Assembly (NCBI RefSeq): GCF_002749975.1
Contig: NZ_PEIG01000016.1
Span: forward strand, 62,001 to 126,000
Direction of reading: 5' to 3'
Length of the DNA stretch: 64,000 nucleotides
DNA from: Gloeocapsopsis sp. IPPAS B-1203
Lineage (GTDB): Bacteria; Cyanobacteriota; Cyanobacteriia; Cyanobacteriales; Chroococcidiopsidaceae
This document shows, piece by piece, positions 1-8,692 of this stretch. The translations under genes were made by a program, and so were the position numbers. Numbering within the stretch: position 1 is the first letter of the stretch; every line of letters begins with the position of its first letter. The notes under the pieces are model-generated. The model worked only from the letters and a program-made list of their open reading frames with translations, searched no databases and was not told where the DNA came from.

Positions 1-83
1 ATAGATTTGATTACCTTAGAAGTAATTGTTTCTATTATCTCCCCTTGACACGATCGTGGTATACCTACTCACAGGGAAGAAAC

Positions 84-947
84 ATGATTCAGTCAATTGA
101 TCGATCGGCAAAAACAGTTTTACCTAGTTTATTTAACCTGCGATGCGATGATGGCACTCGTTTATTCTACAAAGACTGGGGTACAGGTAAGCCCGTTATC
201 TTTATTCATGGTTGGGCACTTAACGCCGATATTTGGGAGTATCAGATGACCGAATTGGTCAACCGAAATTTGCGCTGCATCGCTTATGACAGGCGTGGTT
301 GTGGACGCTCTAGCCAGCCTGGAGGAGGCTACGATTTTGATAGACTTGCTGACGATCTGGCAGCACTGATCGAACAGCTTGACTTACACAAAGTGACATT
401 AATTGCTCACTCGATGGGGGGTGGCGAAATCGCTCGCTATCTGTCGCGTCACGGTGACGATCGCATTGATCGCGTTGTGTTCGTTGCTGCGACCACTCCT
501 TTCCTCTTGAAGACGGCAGATAATCCAGATGGAATAGACAAGAGCTTTTACGATAACATGATTGCCGAGGTGAACAAAGATCGTCCGCACTATCTTGCTA
601 CCGTTGCACCCACATTTTTCGGTGTAGACCTGCTGAATTCTGTTTCGTCTGAAATGATGCAATGGGCAGTAGGACTGGCACTTCAAGCCTCCCCAAAAGC
701 TTCAATTGACATGATTCGTGCGCTTTCGGAAACCGATTTTCGAGCTGATCTGCGTAACGTCACCGTACCGACGTTGATTTTGCATGGCGATCGCGATAAG
801 TACGTACCCATCGAAGTTTCTGGATATAAGACCGCGCAGTTAATACCGAGTAGTCAACTCAAATTGTATGAAGGTGCAGCGCACGGTTTGTTCATTACTC
901 ATAAGGATCGTTTCAATCTCGATTTACTGACATTTATTCAAGGCTAG
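84..947 (+). CDS. alpha/beta hydrolase (chloroperoxidase-like)
   Basis: This is an alpha/beta-hydrolase-fold enzyme of about 287 residues, close to the non-haem chloroperoxidase/esterase group; the substrate cannot be told. The oxyanion region FIHGWALN is followed by the nucleophile elbow HSMGGG (Ser about 110), the acid in HGDRDKYVP (Asp about 238) and the catalytic His in GAAHGLF (about 267), so the triad is complete. An upstream in-frame TTG at 45 exists, but the ATG at 84 has AGGGAAG (73-79) at good spacing and is preferred. No signal peptide is visible, so it is probably cytoplasmic. It converges on the ABC ATPase gene downstream. Confidence 0.85.
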   Translation: MIQSIDRSAKTVLPSLFNLRCDDGTRLFYKDWGTGKPVIFIHGWALNADIWEYQMTELVNRNLRCIAYDRRGCGRSSQPGGGYDFDRLADDLAALIEQLDLHKVTLIAHSMGGGEIARYLSRHGDDRIDRVVFVAATTPFLLKTADNPDGIDKSFYDNMIAEVNKDRPHYLATVAPTFFGVDLLNSVSSEMMQWAVGLALQASPKASIDMIRALSETDFRADLRNVTVPTLILHGDRDKYVPIEVSGYKTAQLIPSSQLKLYEGAAHGLFITHKDRFNLDLLTFIQG

Positions 948-993
948 TTGGTTCGTACCAACTCTATAAAATTGTATAGTGATTGTCTAGTGC

Positions 994-1776
994 CTAACCA
1001 ATAACATGAATTGGTCCTTCTACATTGCCACTAAAAAACTGCTGAATTAGGGGATTGTCAGAAGCGTCAATATCGGTTACGGAACCTTCCCACTGAACTT
1101 TTCCTTGGTACAGAAAGACAACGCGATCGGCAGTACGGCGGATTGTACTATCTTGGTGAGTCACAATGGCGTAAGTATTACAATTCCCTGTACTACATTG
1201 TAAGTATCGAATGAGATCTTCAATGACTGTAGATGCGATTGGATCAAGTCCAGCAGTCGGTTCATCGTACAGTAAAACGGCTGGAGAGTCTTTGATATTA
1301 TCGGGATTAGACATAACTGCGCGGGCAAAACTGACACGCTTGCGCATTCCACCAGACAGTTCGCTCGGATAGCGATCGCCAACTCCAGTTAAGCCGACCA
1401 TCTCTAATTTTTGATTCACTAATTCACGAATCCGCGATCGCGACAGATGAGAGTGCTGATAGAGCAAAAAACCAACATTTTCTTCAACAGTTAATGAATC
1501 AAACAATGCTGCTTGCTGAAACACCATACCAATGCTGAGCGGGTCTGCGGCATCTTCAATTAAACCTTGGCGCATCTGTCCTTGGATATAAATTTCTCCT
1601 GCATCTGGTGCTAATAATCCAGCAATAATACGCAATATTGTCGATTTCCCTGTTCCCGAAGGGCCAATAATTGCCAGGGCTTCTCCTTGATAAAGCGTTA
1701 GATCTGCTTCATCTAAAACGATATTGTTACCAAATGCTTTGCTCACGCCTTTGAGTTCAATTATCGGCTCAGCCAT
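994..1776 (-). CDS. ABC transporter ATP-binding protein, MlaF-like
   Basis: This 260-residue ABC ATPase resembles MlaF/TGD3, the nucleotide-binding subunit of MCE-type lipid transporters that move phospholipid between envelope membranes. Visible motifs are Walker A GPSGTGKST (about residue 38), signature LSGGM (about 141), Walker B VLLYDEPTAGLD (about 167) and the switch His in IVTHQD. In cyanobacteria this ATPase usually works with an MlaE-type permease and an MCE protein. Neither lies next to it here, so the partners must be elsewhere. The MlaF assignment rests on overall sequence resemblance and is less sure than the ABC ATPase call. Confidence 0.85.
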   Translation of the reverse strand: MAEPIIELKGVSKAFGNNIVLDEADLTLYQGEALAIIGPSGTGKSTILRIIAGLLAPDAGEIYIQGQMRQGLIEDAADPLSIGMVFQQAALFDSLTVEENVGFLLYQHSHLSRSRIRELVNQKLEMVGLTGVGDRYPSELSGGMRKRVSFARAVMSNPDNIKDSPAVLLYDEPTAGLDPIASTVIEDLIRYLQCSTGNCNTYAIVTHQDSTIRRTADRVVFLYQGKVQWEGSVTDIDASDNPLIQQFFSGNVEGPIHVIG

Positions 1777-1783
1777 TATAAGA

Positions 1784-1960
1784 GGTTGGGGGTCAGAGGT
1801 CAGGGGTCAGGGGGACAGAGAGTTATGAGTGATGAATGTGTTGAGTGTTGAGTTATGAGTTAAGACTCTTTTTTTAATTTAAAACTCACGCACTGATCGC
1901 TAGTAACTAGCTAAAGCGCCACTCTTTCACTCACTCCTCACCCCTCACCCCTTCATCATG
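1784..1960. repeat. spacer of degenerate short tandem motifs
   Basis: The spacer between the ATPase gene and the caspase-like gene consists largely of iterated units such as GGGGTCAGAGGTCAGGGGTCA, GAGTTATGAGT and CACTCCTCACCCCTCACCCC. Related tracts recur in at least seven other spacers of this window (see the repeats near 4.3, 27.5, 30.5, 37.7, 42.5, 48.9 and 58.3 kb). They look like cyanobacterial short tandemly repeated repetitive sequences and are not coding. Confidence 0.6.
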
Positions 1961-1968
1961 TTCTATTT

Positions 1969-4230
1969 TTAAACTACCTGATAAATAAAATTGAAGCTTG
2001 CCCAAGTATTAACATCTAGAGCATAAGTATCGGTAGCTGCACCGATTGTTTCTGGCGCGATCGCACTGGCGTTTTGTAAGTCACGCAACAGCGCTTGAGT
2101 AATTTCTAGAGGATTTGACAAAACACTAATATACTCTTCAGTGCGCAGATCTTCTCGCGAAGCATCTAAAGCGGCAAGAGTCTGAGTAAATTTACTTCTA
2201 CTAAAGATGATTTGAGTTTCGCACACAGCAGGAGGACCGTGAAGTATCCATTCAAAATCAATCTCGGTTTGGGGTACAGCTAAAGTTGCTCCAGGAGCAA
2301 TTGCTATATCTTGCGCTCCAGGTGTTGTCTCCATACTATCACTAGCTGCGATCGCCTTTCCTGGAAATAGGACAATCGCATTTTTGCTGCTGTCTAAGCC
2401 AATGAGTAATAAGTAAACAGAGCGATCGCCGTAATTAGAAATTTTATACTTAATCCGGCTACCAATCGGTAATGTTGGAATACCAGAACCTGTAACAGTA
2501 GTTGGCGGAGTACCACTTGCCGTTTCCTGTTTAGCTTGTTGAGAGTGGTGCGTTTCACGCTGAATAATAACTTGCTTTTGGGCACTGACAACTTCTAAAG
2601 TAGCTCTGACATCTAATTGAGAACTTTCATTACTTGTCAACCGCCACAACTTCGCTGCTAAGAGTGTTTGTAATTTAGGGATCAATCGCTGTACTGCTAC
2701 TTTAACGGCTTCTCCTGCTTCTCCAGCAGTATTAGGAATTAATTCCTGAGCCAGTGTAAATAAGCCATAACGGCTAGCAGTTGTTGATTGGGCTTCTGGT
2801 GTTGTTTCTTGTACTCGGCTAAACAAATAATCTGCTGGTTGCTCTCCTGCATTCACTAATGTCACAATCGAGATCGTAGAGAATGCGCTAGTAGCATCTA
2901 CGCGTTCAATTCGTTCGAGTCCAGGATCTAAAGCTATATTTAGATTAATGTTACGCGGCACAACTCGAATTGCTTCTTGGACTAATTGACCAGGTTGCAA
3001 CGTATTTTCAGTTTCATTTATTAGTAAGGCTTTTGCTGTTAAACCTGTACGCGATCGCATTTGTAATTGCGCTTGAGAGGTTGAGTCTGTTTCACCTATT
3101 AGGGAAGTAACAACCTTAAAGCGAGAGTTTGCACCGTAGTATTGCAAAAGCGTTGGTTGTAATCCTGCCAACCATAATTGTGACGTTTTGCCGTCGTCCT
3201 CTACACTTGTCACTACACCATCTGCACTGATATTGTTATCAGGTATAAAGTGAGGCATAGTAGCCTGTACTTGGCTGTTTTGACCACATAGTTGTGGCTG
3301 TTGCTGTCCTACAATTTGCTCGACGACTCCACTTGCTTTACTTAAGCTAACGTGAATAGTTGTTGCTGGAGTTGCTTCCCACAATGACTGAGTTAAAGCA
3401 TAAGTAAAGACTCCTGCACTAAAACCACTCCATTGTGCCTCGGTAGCCGGTTGATCTGTACGCGATGCAGTCATAAACAATCCTGGTAAATTGACTGCAT
3501 GAGGTGATCCTAAGAGTTGATGAGGTGCAATCTGATGTATAAGTTGCTGCTGAAGTTCTAACTCAAGTGGATTAATTTGCCCTCGTCCATGTGGGTAGGA
3601 ACGAAATCTTAAGTTATTTGGAACCGCTGCTAATGTATTGCGAGTATGGAAACTAGTATCGAGAATTGTTGTGACGTTCTCTGTTCGTAGCGATCGCAAC
3701 AGTAACCACAGTGTTTCTTCTAGTAAGTCATTAACAATTGGTACTTCGGATGAGACGATCTCACCATCTATCGGAACTAAACTACTAATTGCCAGATCTG
3801 ATGGTGCTGGCTGGATTTCTGTATTTTGCTGCGAAGAGAACTGCTCGTCACTCAACTCAATGCAACGTCCATACCCACTGTAGTGAAAGACAACAGTATC
3901 ACCTGGCTGGGCTTGTTCAGTCAAATGTTGTAAGAATGCCGCTTCAATTTGTTGTCGAGTAGCTTGTTGATTGCTCAAAGTAACAATATCTGCTGCTTGA
4001 AAACCAAAGCGATGAATCAGCAGTTCTCTTTGCAGTTCCACATCAGTCAGGCAACCGTTCAATCGCGCAGACGAGTATTCATTAATGCCTATTAACAATG
4101 CCAGTTTTCGTGGTGTAGATTGAGCTAAAGCTGAGCCGTAGCGATCGCTCAACCTGAATAAATCAAGTTCACTTATGCCCAAGGCTGTAACAATTCCGCC
4201 AGCCGCTTTTAAAAATTCCCGCCGCTTCAT
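1969..4230 (-). CDS. caspase-fold protein with Tyr/Ser dyad (pseudo-orthocaspase)
   Basis: This 753-residue protein has an N-terminal MKRREFLKAAGG twin-arginine-like leader (consensus RRxFLK) and then a caspase/peptidase C14 p20 domain at about residues 41-300. The usual metacaspase motif HYSGHG reads HYSGYG here (Tyr120), and DCCHSG reads DTSFHT (Ser193), so both catalytic residues are replaced. The same Tyr/Ser substitution is known in a class of cyanobacterial pseudo-orthocaspases that includes the Synechocystis 6803 protein. The remaining 450 residues are a beta-rich DUF4384-like region (SRIKYKISNYGDRSVYLLL, LFPG) with no assigned catalytic role. It is probably exported and non-proteolytic. 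The gene stands between two repeat-rich spacers. Confidence 0.85.
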   Translation of the reverse strand: MKRREFLKAAGGIVTALGISELDLFRLSDRYGSALAQSTPRKLALLIGINEYSSARLNGCLTDVELQRELLIHRFGFQAADIVTLSNQQATRQQIEAAFLQHLTEQAQPGDTVVFHYSGYGRCIELSDEQFSSQQNTEIQPAPSDLAISSLVPIDGEIVSSEVPIVNDLLEETLWLLLRSLRTENVTTILDTSFHTRNTLAAVPNNLRFRSYPHGRGQINPLELELQQQLIHQIAPHQLLGSPHAVNLPGLFMTASRTDQPATEAQWSGFSAGVFTYALTQSLWEATPATTIHVSLSKASGVVEQIVGQQQPQLCGQNSQVQATMPHFIPDNNISADGVVTSVEDDGKTSQLWLAGLQPTLLQYYGANSRFKVVTSLIGETDSTSQAQLQMRSRTGLTAKALLINETENTLQPGQLVQEAIRVVPRNINLNIALDPGLERIERVDATSAFSTISIVTLVNAGEQPADYLFSRVQETTPEAQSTTASRYGLFTLAQELIPNTAGEAGEAVKVAVQRLIPKLQTLLAAKLWRLTSNESSQLDVRATLEVVSAQKQVIIQRETHHSQQAKQETASGTPPTTVTGSGIPTLPIGSRIKYKISNYGDRSVYLLLIGLDSSKNAIVLFPGKAIAASDSMETTPGAQDIAIAPGATLAVPQTEIDFEWILHGPPAVCETQIIFSRSKFTQTLAALDASREDLRTEEYISVLSNPLEITQALLRDLQNASAIAPETIGAATDTYALDVNTWASFNFIYQVV

Positions 4231-4254
4231 ATTTTAGCTATTAGCCATCAGCTT

Positions 4255-4375
4255 TCAGCCTAGCAGAGAGTAGGGGTGAGGAGCGAGGAGCGAGTAATTA
4301 GTTTTGAGTTTTGAGTTTTGAGTTTTGAATAAAGAATTTTTTTAACTCAACCTCAATATTCTTAACGAGTAACTC
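4255..4375. repeat. tandem GAGTTTT heptad tract
   Basis: The upstream spacer of the caspase-like gene contains GGGGTGAGGAGCGAGGAGCGA followed by four successive TTTTGAG-type heptads (about 4299-4330) and CTCAACCTC. This belongs to the same family of dispersed tandem motifs seen in other spacers of the window. Confidence 0.6.
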
Positions 4376-4407
4376 TCCGTTTCCTCTGCACCTGAAGCCC
4401 CTCTGCT

Positions 4408-5586
4408 CTATTTTGCTTCTACTGGTATCCGCATTGCTTTCGCCAATTCTGCTGCAACTTCAGGGCGCGAGAATTCTGGTGGTGGTAACTCTCCACGACG
4501 GAGCATTTCTCGTACTTTGGTTCCCGAAAGGTGAACCCGTTCTTCTGGTTTGCTTGGGCTTGTTTTTGTTGTTGCCATTTGCTGAGTCCGCTGGCAAAAA
4601 AAAGCGTGTTCAAACATCATTGGTGTGATGCCCAACTCTGCTGACTCAAATTCATCAAAGATGTATTGCGCGTCGTATGTACCGTAGTAATCGCCAACAC
4701 CTGCATGATCGCGTCCAACAATAAAGTGAGTACAACCATAGTTCTTACGAACCAGCGCGTGGAAAATTGCTTCGCGGGGTCCAGCATACCGCATTGCTGC
4801 GGGGTTAATTGCTAAGATAACGCGGTCTTGAGGGTAGTAATGTTCCAGCAAAATTTCATAGCAGTTCATGCGCACATCTGCTGGAATGTCGTCTTCTTTT
4901 GTTGCACCTACTAAAGGATGCAAAAACAATCCATCAACAGTTTCTAGTGCGCACTTTTGAATATACTCGTGGGCGCGGTGGATAGGATTACGAGTTTGAA
5001 AGCCGACAACTGTTTTCCAGCCTTTTTCTTTAAACATTTGTCGCGATGCGGCTGGATCGATTTGGTATTTAGGAAATAGTGAATGAGGGTCGCGCTGTAA
5101 TAACCAAACTGGACCAGCAAGATTGACTGAGCCTTGATTGTAGACAACCTTTACACCAGGGTGCTTAATGTCATCAGTACGATAAACATTGACAGCTTCT
5201 TTCGCCTTGTCGTAATGATATTTTTGTGTAAGTTGTAAGACACCAATAAATCGACCATTAGTATCGTCTAAACGAATCAAGCCGCCTTCTTTGAGCGGTT
5301 CGGCGATCGCTTCATCTACTGATAGCGTAATTGGAATTGACCACGGTAAACCGTTTGCTAATCGCATTTGGGCGACTACCCGTTCGTAGTCTTCATGTTC
5401 CATAAATCCACTTAGTGGGCTAAAGCCACCAATTGCGATCATTTCTAAGTCAGAAACGGCTCGCTGATCAAGTTGGACTCGCGGTAAAGAATCAGCTTTA
5501 TCTAAAAATTCTTGCTTTTGTTCAGGTGTAGCGACACGATTGATCAACTGCATTCCGTGGGGAGCGATGCCGTCTCGATAACTCAT
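4408..5586 (-). CDS. sat: sulfate adenylyltransferase (ATP sulfurylase)
   Basis: ATP sulfurylase makes adenosine 5'-phosphosulfate from ATP and sulfate, the first step of assimilatory sulfate reduction in the cytoplasm. The 392 residues match the usual length of the single-subunit Sat type. An N-terminal PUA-like domain is followed by the adenylyltransferase core, with the [14 protein letters not shown] motif (Gln-x-Arg-Asn and His-x-x-His, about residues 198-211), [15 protein letters not shown] and [12 protein letters not shown]. The C-terminal segment with [13 protein letters not shown] is present. No APS-kinase domain is fused. The gene is single, with the lrp-like gene downstream of its start and transcribed the same way. 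Confidence 0.95.
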   Translation of the reverse strand: MSYRDGIAPHGMQLINRVATPEQKQEFLDKADSLPRVQLDQRAVSDLEMIAIGGFSPLSGFMEHEDYERVVAQMRLANGLPWSIPITLSVDEAIAEPLKEGGLIRLDDTNGRFIGVLQLTQKYHYDKAKEAVNVYRTDDIKHPGVKVVYNQGSVNLAGPVWLLQRDPHSLFPKYQIDPAASRQMFKEKGWKTVVGFQTRNPIHRAHEYIQKCALETVDGLFLHPLVGATKEDDIPADVRMNCYEILLEHYYPQDRVILAINPAAMRYAGPREAIFHALVRKNYGCTHFIVGRDHAGVGDYYGTYDAQYIFDEFESAELGITPMMFEHAFFCQRTQQMATTKTSPSKPEERVHLSGTKVREMLRRGELPPPEFSRPEVAAELAKAMRIPVEAK

Positions 5587-5642
5587 CTTTTTTAGATTTT
5601 ATTTAGATTTGCGCTGCAAGCATATAGTAGCAAGATGTCGCC

Positions 5643-5694
5643 CAATAGAGAAGTAGTAGTGAAAAAAGTGGTGTAGGATAATAGTTCTCTATTG
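5643..5694. terminator. 10-bp inverted repeat between the lrp-like gene and sat
   Basis: CAATAGAGAA (5643-5652) and TTCTCTATTG (5685-5694) are perfect inverted repeats with a 32-nt spacer, lying just past the stop codon of the Lrp-type regulator (minus strand). The long loop and missing clean U-tract make it either a weak terminator or a protein-binding site; the sequence does not decide. Confidence 0.35.
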
Positions 5695-5702
5695 CAAGCC
5701 TT

Positions 5703-6164
5703 TCAAGATATATACTCATCTAATCTAGGTAGTCGTCGTTTGACTGGGGATGACTGAATCATAGATGTGTTTGTTTGAGCGTAAGGTATCAGTTGATCGA
5801 TAATGCGCTCTAGATCATCAGCAGACTTTACATATGCTTTGGCAATGAAGCAATCATCACCTGTGATGCGATCGCATTCAACGACCTCTTCTATTTCGAT
5901 GATGAGGGAAACTATTTTTGAGAGTTGTCCAGGTAGTGGTCGAATCCGAATATAGAATGCCAAAGAATAACCAAGGATTTTCGGCTCTATCTTAATTGTG
6001 AAACCTTGAAGTACTCCAGACTCTTCTAAGCGACGTAGGCGATCAGAAACGCTGGGAGCAGACATATTAAGTGCTCTCGCCAGATCTGCAATCGACGCTC
6101 TTGCATCTACTTCTAGTAAATGGAGCAGTTTCACGTCTGTAGTATCTAATTTTACTTTTTTCAT
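5703..6164 (-). CDS. Lrp/AsnC-family transcriptional regulator
   Basis: This 153-residue protein has the Lrp/AsnC layout: an N-terminal helix-turn-helix at about residues 8-60 (LLHLLEVDARASIADLARAL and SAPSVSDRLRRLEESGV), then a RAM effector-binding domain from about residue 70 with the GDDCF motif typical of the ligand pocket region. Such proteins bind amino acids and regulate transport or metabolism. It is divergent from an EamA-type exporter across a 104-nt spacer, which suggests that it controls that gene and itself, by analogy with other Lrp/exporter pairs. The ligand is unknown. Confidence 0.9.
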   Translation of the reverse strand: MKKVKLDTTDVKLLHLLEVDARASIADLARALNMSAPSVSDRLRRLEESGVLQGFTIKIEPKILGYSLAFYIRIRPLPGQLSKIVSLIIEIEEVVECDRITGDDCFIAKAYVKSADDLERIIDQLIPYAQTNTSMIQSSPVKRRLPRLDEYIS

Positions 6165-6268
6165 CCGAAGGCATTTTGCCTTTATTTTCTTTTTTTATTA
6201 GGCAATAAGCCAATATCAACTTGACATAGATATGTTAACTCGAAAAAAGCCCTGATAACATAAGCTGC

Positions 6269-7144
6269 ATGAAAACATTAAGAGTTGTTTTATCGTATAC
6301 TGCGGCTGCACCACCTCATATTTGGTTTGTTATAAGTGCAATTTTTCACTATCTTGGTCCATCCTTTGCAGTGCTTCTGTTTCAGTACGTTGGTGTGCTT
6401 GGCGTTGCTTGGTTTCGGATTGCTAGCGCAGCAATGATCTTTGCAATATTGACTAGACCTTGGAAAACTTTTCGTTCAGCAAACCGAGAAGTCCTGATTC
6501 TGCTTTGGCTACTTGGTGCTTGTCTTGCTTTAATGAATAGCACATTCTATCTCGCCATAGATCGCCTACCACTCAGTTTAGTAGCTGCTATCGAATTTGT
6601 CGGCACAATTGCTATCGCTCTATTTGGATTAAGGTCGGTGCATAACTATATAGCACTGTTACTAGCAGCAATTGGAGCTTTTATTCTGACAGGTATTCAT
6701 TGGTTTAGCGACCCAATAGGACTTACCTATGCCATAATCAACGGTTTATTATTCATGTCCTACATCGTTCTTGGACATCGAACAGCACGTCAGGGCGCAG
6801 GAGAAGGTGTTGGTCGCCTTGGTGCTGCGATGGCTGCTGCATTCATTGTTGTAATGCCAATTGGATTTAGTCAAGCAGTAGCCGCACTACCTCATCCGAC
6901 ACTCATTCTGGCGGGGGTTGGGGTTGGAATCTGTTCCTCGGTAATTCCTTACGTTTGCGACCAGCTTGCTATGTCTCGCATTCCACGAAATACCTTCGCA
7001 CTAATGCTTGCATTACTCCCTGCAACTGCAACTCTTGTTGGCGCGATTGTACTTGGTCAAATTCCCACTTTGAAAGATGCTATAGGAATTTCGCTTGTAA
7101 TGGTTGGTGTCTCAATTCACAAACCAGCCCTTATAGAGGGATAG
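6269..7144 (+). CDS. EamA/RhtA-like drug/metabolite exporter
   Basis: This 291-residue integral membrane protein has about ten hydrophobic segments arranged as two EamA repeats, like the RhtA subgroup that exports threonine/homoserine (IPYVCDQLAMSRIPRNTFALM resembles the conserved C-half of that subgroup). It would act in the inner membrane. The divergent Lrp-type gene upstream supports an amino-acid or analogue substrate, but that is inference. The ATG at 6269 is the earliest start that keeps a short cytoplasmic N terminus; no strong ribosome binding site precedes it. Confidence 0.85.
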   Translation: MKTLRVVLSYTAAAPPHIWFVISAIFHYLGPSFAVLLFQYVGVLGVAWFRIASAAMIFAILTRPWKTFRSANREVLILLWLLGACLALMNSTFYLAIDRLPLSLVAAIEFVGTIAIALFGLRSVHNYIALLLAAIGAFILTGIHWFSDPIGLTYAIINGLLFMSYIVLGHRTARQGAGEGVGRLGAAMAAAFIVVMPIGFSQAVAALPHPTLILAGVGVGICSSVIPYVCDQLAMSRIPRNTFALMLALLPATATLVGAIVLGQIPTLKDAIGISLVMVGVSIHKPALIEG

Positions 7145-7198
7145 AGGTAGTTTAAGCGAACTGTCAACCTAAAGTGTAAAGTGCGATAGGAGTACATC

Positions 7199-7417
7199 AT
7201 GATTTGGTTAGCCTTACAACTTAATACCGAAGACTGGAGTAAAATTACAATCAAGTCTCATTTATTTGTTGCAATCAAAGCATTTTGGCAATTTAGCCAA
7301 TTTTATGGTGAATATTCAGTAACTCCCCCTGAGCAGAGAAAAAAATTTTGTCAAGAATATCACACCAAGATGGCTGTTAAGTCGAGTCGTAGGCTTAAGC
7401 ACCAAAGTAAAGCTTAA
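7199..7417 (+). CDS. small hypothetical protein
   Basis: This 72-residue ORF has a good ribosome binding site, AGGAG at 7188-7192, seven bases before the ATG. The product is basic at its C terminus (VKSSRRLKHQSKA) and aromatic in the middle (AFWQFSQFYGEY), with no recognised motif. It lies between the exporter and a toxin-antitoxin-like module. The ribosome binding site is the main reason to call it real; function unknown. Confidence 0.5.
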   Translation: MIWLALQLNTEDWSKITIKSHLFVAIKAFWQFSQFYGEYSVTPPEQRKKFCQEYHTKMAVKSSRRLKHQSKA

Positions 7418-7517
7418 TATAGCTATCTCAATAGTGGTGCATTTACTTACCTACTTGTACCAAACTCAATTGAAAATGTTAACTTTTGATCTATAAAATC
7501 CACAATAAAAGGTAATA

Positions 7518-7778
7518 ATGAGTATTAATTTAGACCTGCCAACAGACCTGGAAGACGAACTATCTTTTGAAGCATCTCAGTTGAAGTTGCCTTTAACAGA
7601 ATATATTTTGCGTGTTCTCTCGTTTCGACCATTTTTGCAAAATCCGCCGAAGACAGGTGCGGAACTCATTACATATTGGGAAAACAATGGAGTTATCAAT
7701 TCTCGCCCTGATATCAACGATAGTCAAGAATATGCTCGCAGGTTACGTCATGAAGCTGAAAACCGTCAGCAAGCATAG
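7518..7778 (+). CDS. putative antitoxin of a VapBC-type module
   Basis: This 86-residue protein begins with an amphipathic segment (INLDLPTDLEDELSFEASQ) like the small antitoxins that accompany PIN-domain toxins in cyanobacteria, and ends in a charged helix (QEYARRLRHEAENRQQA). It is followed after 9 nt by a PIN-domain gene, the usual antitoxin-toxin order. It should neutralise the toxin and repress the operon, which is inference from position. The DNA-binding fold is not certain from sequence alone. Confidence 0.7.
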   Translation: MSINLDLPTDLEDELSFEASQLKLPLTEYILRVLSFRPFLQNPPKTGAELITYWENNGVINSRPDINDSQEYARRLRHEAENRQQA

Positions 7779-7787
7779 ATATTGTTA

Positions 7788-8126
7788 ATGTATTTACTTG
7801 ATACTGATGTCCTAATTGATATCCAGCGCGGTCATACTCCTGCAATTGCTTGGTTTACAACCCTTTTGGAGGTTCCAAGCGTTCCTGGCTTTGTTGTCAT
7901 GGAGTTAATTCAGGATGCACAAAACAAGCAGCAAGTTCGTAAAGCATTGCAACTTGTAGCACCATTACCTGTTGTTTGGCCTACTGAAACTGACTGTGCC
8001 CGTGCTTTATCTGATTTCACAGTTTATAGTCTATCGCACAAGGTAGGGTTAATTGATGCTTTAATTGCTGCCTGTGCCATAGGACATGGTTTTATACTCT
8101 GCACGTTTAATACTAAGCACTATTGA
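7788..8126 (+). pseudogene. VapC-type PIN-domain toxin truncated by in-frame TGA
   Basis: The product is a PIN-domain ribonuclease: MYLLDTDVLIDIQ carries the first acidic residue, VVMELIQ the Glu, GLIDALIAACAI the next Asp, and TFNTKHY the family's closing motif. The frame stops at TGA (8124-8126), yet the same frame continues past it as VIPGLNMEQPYSR to a TAA at 8166-8168. This is the expected PIN ending (KHY-R-VIPGL). One C-to-T change of an Arg CGA codon explains this. The four acidic-site regions remain, so partial activity is possible. The ATG at 7788 is preferred to the TTG at 7782. Confidence 0.75.
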
Positions 8127-8361
8127 GTAATACCAGGACTGAACATGGAGCAACCCTATAGTCGTTAAATGCAAGCTAATACTACGCTGCAACGGACGAA
8201 TACGAGTCCTCAATAGTGTTACAAAGTTTGCCGCCACTGGCTTGTGCCGTTAGGCTGACGTGAACAGAACAAATGTGAATGATTTTACCGTGTAGCGATC
8301 GCGCTTGAATGTTGGCAATTTTGAATTGCAATGCAGTGTGGTAAGAATACTACAAGTATTT
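8127..8361. other. spacer with no supported gene
   Basis: After the lost 3' end of the PIN gene (to 8168) the spacer has no recognised gene. A minus-strand open frame ending near 8180, with HICSVHVSLTAQASGGKLCN, has no recognisable family and no convincing start; it is noted only as a possible fragment. Confidence 0.3.
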
Positions 8362-8561
8362 ATGGCAAGAAAAGGTGGTAATCCAGAAACGTATTTCAAG
8401 TCAAACTACAGTGGAAAAGTAGCTAAAAAAGCAGTTGGAGTAAAATTACCACTTGAATTAGATGCTTACGTGCGATCGTAGATTCCCCTTCGGATTGGTT
8501 AGACGAAGCTGCGATCGAAAAATATCAACGCGAACAGTTATGCAGAGAACAAACTAATTGA
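8362..8561 (+). pseudogene. frameshifted small RHH-like gene
   Basis: The ATG at 8362 opens a frame reading MARKGGNPETYFKSNYSGK...VGVKLPLELDAYVRS, which stops at TAG 8479-8481. The neighbouring frame carries on at once as DSPSDWLDEAAIEKYQREQL to a TGA at 8559-8561. Together they match the layout of a common cyanobacterial family of about 65 residues with a KLP-x-ELDAxVRS-(x)n-WLR pattern, possibly ribbon-helix-helix. The frame changes inside a TGCGATCGT string near 8471-8480. The gene is therefore broken, or carries a one-base sequence error. Confidence 0.55.
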
Positions 8562-8650
8562 ATGGCGTATCAATCGTTAGCAAGTTAGTATTTGAAAGCC
8601 ATTGGGTCAAATTAATAAGTTTCACAGGCAAAATTAACTAAAAATGCCAT

Positions 8651-8683
8651 AAAAAAAGAGGCTTAATTACCTCTTTAAAAAAA
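8651..8683 (-). terminator. Rho-independent terminator of mnmA
   Basis: AAAGAGG (8655-8661) and CCTCTTT (8670-8676) form a hairpin with an 8-nt loop. Runs of A on the left and A/T on the right give a U-tract for minus-strand transcripts, just after the mnmA stop codon. Confidence 0.65.
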
Positions 8684-8692
8684 TGTTTGCTG

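Noticed and set aside
45-83. TTG at 45 as the start of the alpha/beta hydrolase, or TTGACA at 45-50 as a promoter
   Set aside because: ATG 84 has a clear ribosome binding site; no -10 box at proper spacing follows the TTGACA.
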